Origin: CAZAKO01 sp964546145
GTDB taxonomy: Bacteria; Fidelibacterota; UBA2242
Reading direction: 5' to 3'
Assembly (NCBI GenBank): GCA_964546145.1
Contig: CAZJIU010000093.1
Coordinates: 1 to 7,373, forward strand
Length of the DNA stretch: 7,373 bases
In this document: in pieces, positions 6,188-7,373 of the stretch
Position numbering within the stretch: position 1 is the stretch's first letter
Layout: every line of letters starts with the position of its first letter
Program-made: the position numbers and the translations under genes
Notes under the pieces: generated by a model
Database searches by the model: none
Told to the model about the DNA's origin: nothing
What the model saw: only the letters and a program-made list of their open reading frames with translations

Positions 6188-6826
6188 ATGACGCGATTAG
6201 TAAATCCCAAAATCAGTTCCCTTTTTTCGCTGGTAATCCTGTTAGTTATTAGCACTTTTGCACTTGGCATGTTGACCTATACCGAATCGGTTAACCTCAA
6301 GGATTTTGCTTTAAGCGATCTGGGATGTACGGTAACTTCCCACGGCAATTCCAATGCAATTTCCTGTTTTATTTTTGCGCTTGGAATGTTTGTCACCAGT
6401 TACATTCTGCTCCGAATCGCCTTATATTTTCGGCAGGACAATTCGATTATTCACTATCGTTTGAAAAACTATCTCTGTCTGATGGGCAGTGTTGGCAGTT
6501 TTGTATTTATTTTTCCATGGAATCTCAATAATAATATCCACATGATTGGTGCGGCTTTGATGGTGGCAGCTTTGTGGGCGATCGGTGGACTGCTACTGTT
6601 TGAGGCACGGAAATTTATTAGTTTTGGACGATTTCTGCTGCTACAGTTAATCTTGCAGGGAACGGTGATAACTTATGCAGTTACCTTTGCGATTGATTCT
6701 CCCATCAGAAATATACCCCAGAAGTTTGCCGTTTTGGGTTTGATCTTCGTCTTGAAAATCGCCACGGCAAGCCCCTCGACGCTGGAATTTTCGAATATAT
6801 TTGCATTTAATCTAAAAAAAGAATAA
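6188..6826 (+). CDS. Small polytopic membrane protein, DUF998-like
   Basis: A 212-residue protein of unknown function with about six hydrophobic helices, at roughly residues 11-29, 56-81, 95-111, 116-140, 149-169 and 179-195. Two features recall the DUF998 family: LSDLG (42-46) in the first extracytoplasmic loop, and FPWNLNNNIHMIGAALMVAALW, where His118 opens the fourth helix. That resemblance is from memory and is moderate. The frame stays open upstream to a TTG at 6122, which would add 22 residues. I chose the ATG at 6188 because the TTG lacks a Shine-Dalgarno site, lies inside a near-palindrome, and encodes no extra helix. The ATG also lacks a clear ribosome site, so the start is uncertain. 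It follows the kinase on the same strand by 159 bases and converges on the next gene with 15 bases between stops. No terminator is seen. Confidence 0.7.
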   Translation: MTRLVNPKISSLFSLVILLVISTFALGMLTYTESVNLKDFALSDLGCTVTSHGNSNAISCFIFALGMFVTSYILLRIALYFRQDNSIIHYRLKNYLCLMGSVGSFVFIFPWNLNNNIHMIGAALMVAALWAIGGLLLFEARKFISFGRFLLLQLILQGTVITYAVTFAIDSPIRNIPQKFAVLGLIFVLKIATASPSTLEFSNIFAFNLKKE

Positions 6827-6841
6827 TCACAGAAGGCAAAA

Positions 6842-7165
6842 TTATACCGTTGCGCGCCGCAGCTTGCGTTTAGCGGATTTCATTTGAGAGCGAATATGTT
6901 TTAATTTTGCCTGATCGTGCTGGGTCAAGACCTCATCCCGGACTTTTTTCAGCTCCTTGATATGAGCCTTGATATTTTGTTTATTGAGACCGACTACGTT
7001 ATGATGCACATACATATCAATATTAAGTGCCTTGCAGATAGCCGCCAGCAGGTGCTCTTTGTTGAGTTGGGTATAGCCCTTGACCTCTTCGCTGTCAATT
7101 CCCGCGGCGATCTCGCGCAGCTCCGCAACTTTCTTGTGCTTGAGATCCTGAAAGGTGTATTCCAT
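6842..7165 (-). CDS. Small basic protein with Rho-N/SAP-like head
   Basis: A 107-residue protein of a conserved but uncharacterised type. Residues ~4-49 (FQDLKHKKVAELREIAAGI, then KGYTQLNKEHLLAAICKALNI) look like the Rho termination factor N-terminal or SAP-type helix-extended-helix fold, which binds nucleic acid in other proteins. HHNVVGLNK follows at 54-62. Residues 63-107 are a predicted long helix rich in Lys and Arg, ending KSAKRKLRRATV. It has no signal peptide or membrane segment, so it should be cytoplasmic. RNA or DNA binding is inference from charge and fold. AGGAGG (7173-7178) lies seven bases before the ATG, and a near-consensus promoter precedes it, so strong expression is expected. 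It stands alone, convergent with the membrane-protein gene. No dedicated terminator is visible; transcription may run into the end of its neighbour. Confidence 0.85.
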   Translation of the reverse strand: MEYTFQDLKHKKVAELREIAAGIDSEEVKGYTQLNKEHLLAAICKALNIDMYVHHNVVGLNKQNIKAHIKELKKVRDEVLTQHDQAKLKHIRSQMKSAKRKLRRATV

Positions 7166-7197
7166 AGATTTACCTCCTGATGAATCGCTTTATTTTT

Positions 7198-7226
7198 ACT
7201 ATACAAACTATCAATCGAATTGTCAA
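7198..7226 (-). promoter_or_regulatory. Near-consensus sigma-70 promoter for the Rho-N-like gene
   Basis: On the - strand, TTGACA (7226-7221) is a perfect -35 box and TATAGT (7203-7198) a 5-of-6 -10 box, with exactly 17 bases between. Transcription should start near 7191, giving a leader of about 25 bases with AGGAGG well placed before the ATG. This is the clearest promoter in the window and supports both the gene and its start. Confidence 0.8.
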
Positions 7227-7373
7227 AGTTTAAATTCTTGCTACTAATATAGATAGATGAATTAAAATTTCAAGATGGATTTTTAAAGGAGTTGAAATAT
7301 TTCTTGCATCTAACTTATCCGCTATTGTAATTTCGCTTTAGAAAAAAGCAGAAACGGAAAATCTGTACTGTTT

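Noticed and set aside
7227..7373. Possible gene start after aaaggag near 7290, and a possible hairpin near the window end
   Set aside because: Frames after this site stop within a few codons, and the hairpin cagattttccgtttctg has only four clear pairs. This 147-base tail holds nothing that can be supported.

Overview
The window looks like a chromosomal stretch from a Gram-negative bacterium, most likely of the Bacteroidetes-related (FCB) assemblage or a nearby uncultured phylum. The basis is indirect: a large CBM9/DUF5916 outer-membrane protein of the kind common in those lineages, tRNA genes without an encoded CCA end, and a moderate-to-low GC content. I cannot name the species. No phage, transposase, integrase or CRISPR genes are visible.

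Layout. Positions 1-403 are a tRNA cluster on the + strand. It holds the 3' part of tRNA-Cys(GCA), then two broken tRNA pieces (a Cys 3' end and a Leu 5' part), then an intact tRNA-Leu(UAA) and its hairpin terminator. A secreted family GH37 trehalase follows on the - strand (420-1964). A third broken tRNA piece, a copy of the tRNA-Leu 3' end, sits at 2088-2132. Next come a terminator and a long - strand gene for a CBM9 + DUF5916 outer-membrane protein (2206-4878). Divergent from it, behind a short intergenic region with a possible promoter and operator, is a ROK-family sugar kinase, probably glucokinase (5066-6028). A small six-helix membrane protein (6188-6826, +) converges on a small basic protein with a Rho-N/SAP-like head (6842-7165, -). 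The latter has a near-consensus sigma-70 promoter and a perfect Shine-Dalgarno sequence. The last ~145 bases hold nothing I can support.

Functional thread. Trehalase would release glucose from trehalose outside the cytoplasm, and the ROK kinase would phosphorylate glucose inside. The two genes are separated by the DUF5916 gene and lie on opposite strands, so they are at most a loose carbon-use neighbourhood and not one operon.

Most unusual content. All three tRNA remnants are interrupted by short palindromic (hairpin-forming) insertions, each placed in a tRNA loop: the T-loop twice, at almost the same nucleotide, and the D-loop once. Two of the insertions share a 12-base core. This points to a family of small palindromic elements associated with tRNA fragments. 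The duplicated tRNA-Leu 3' end also brackets the trehalase gene, as old attachment sites would.
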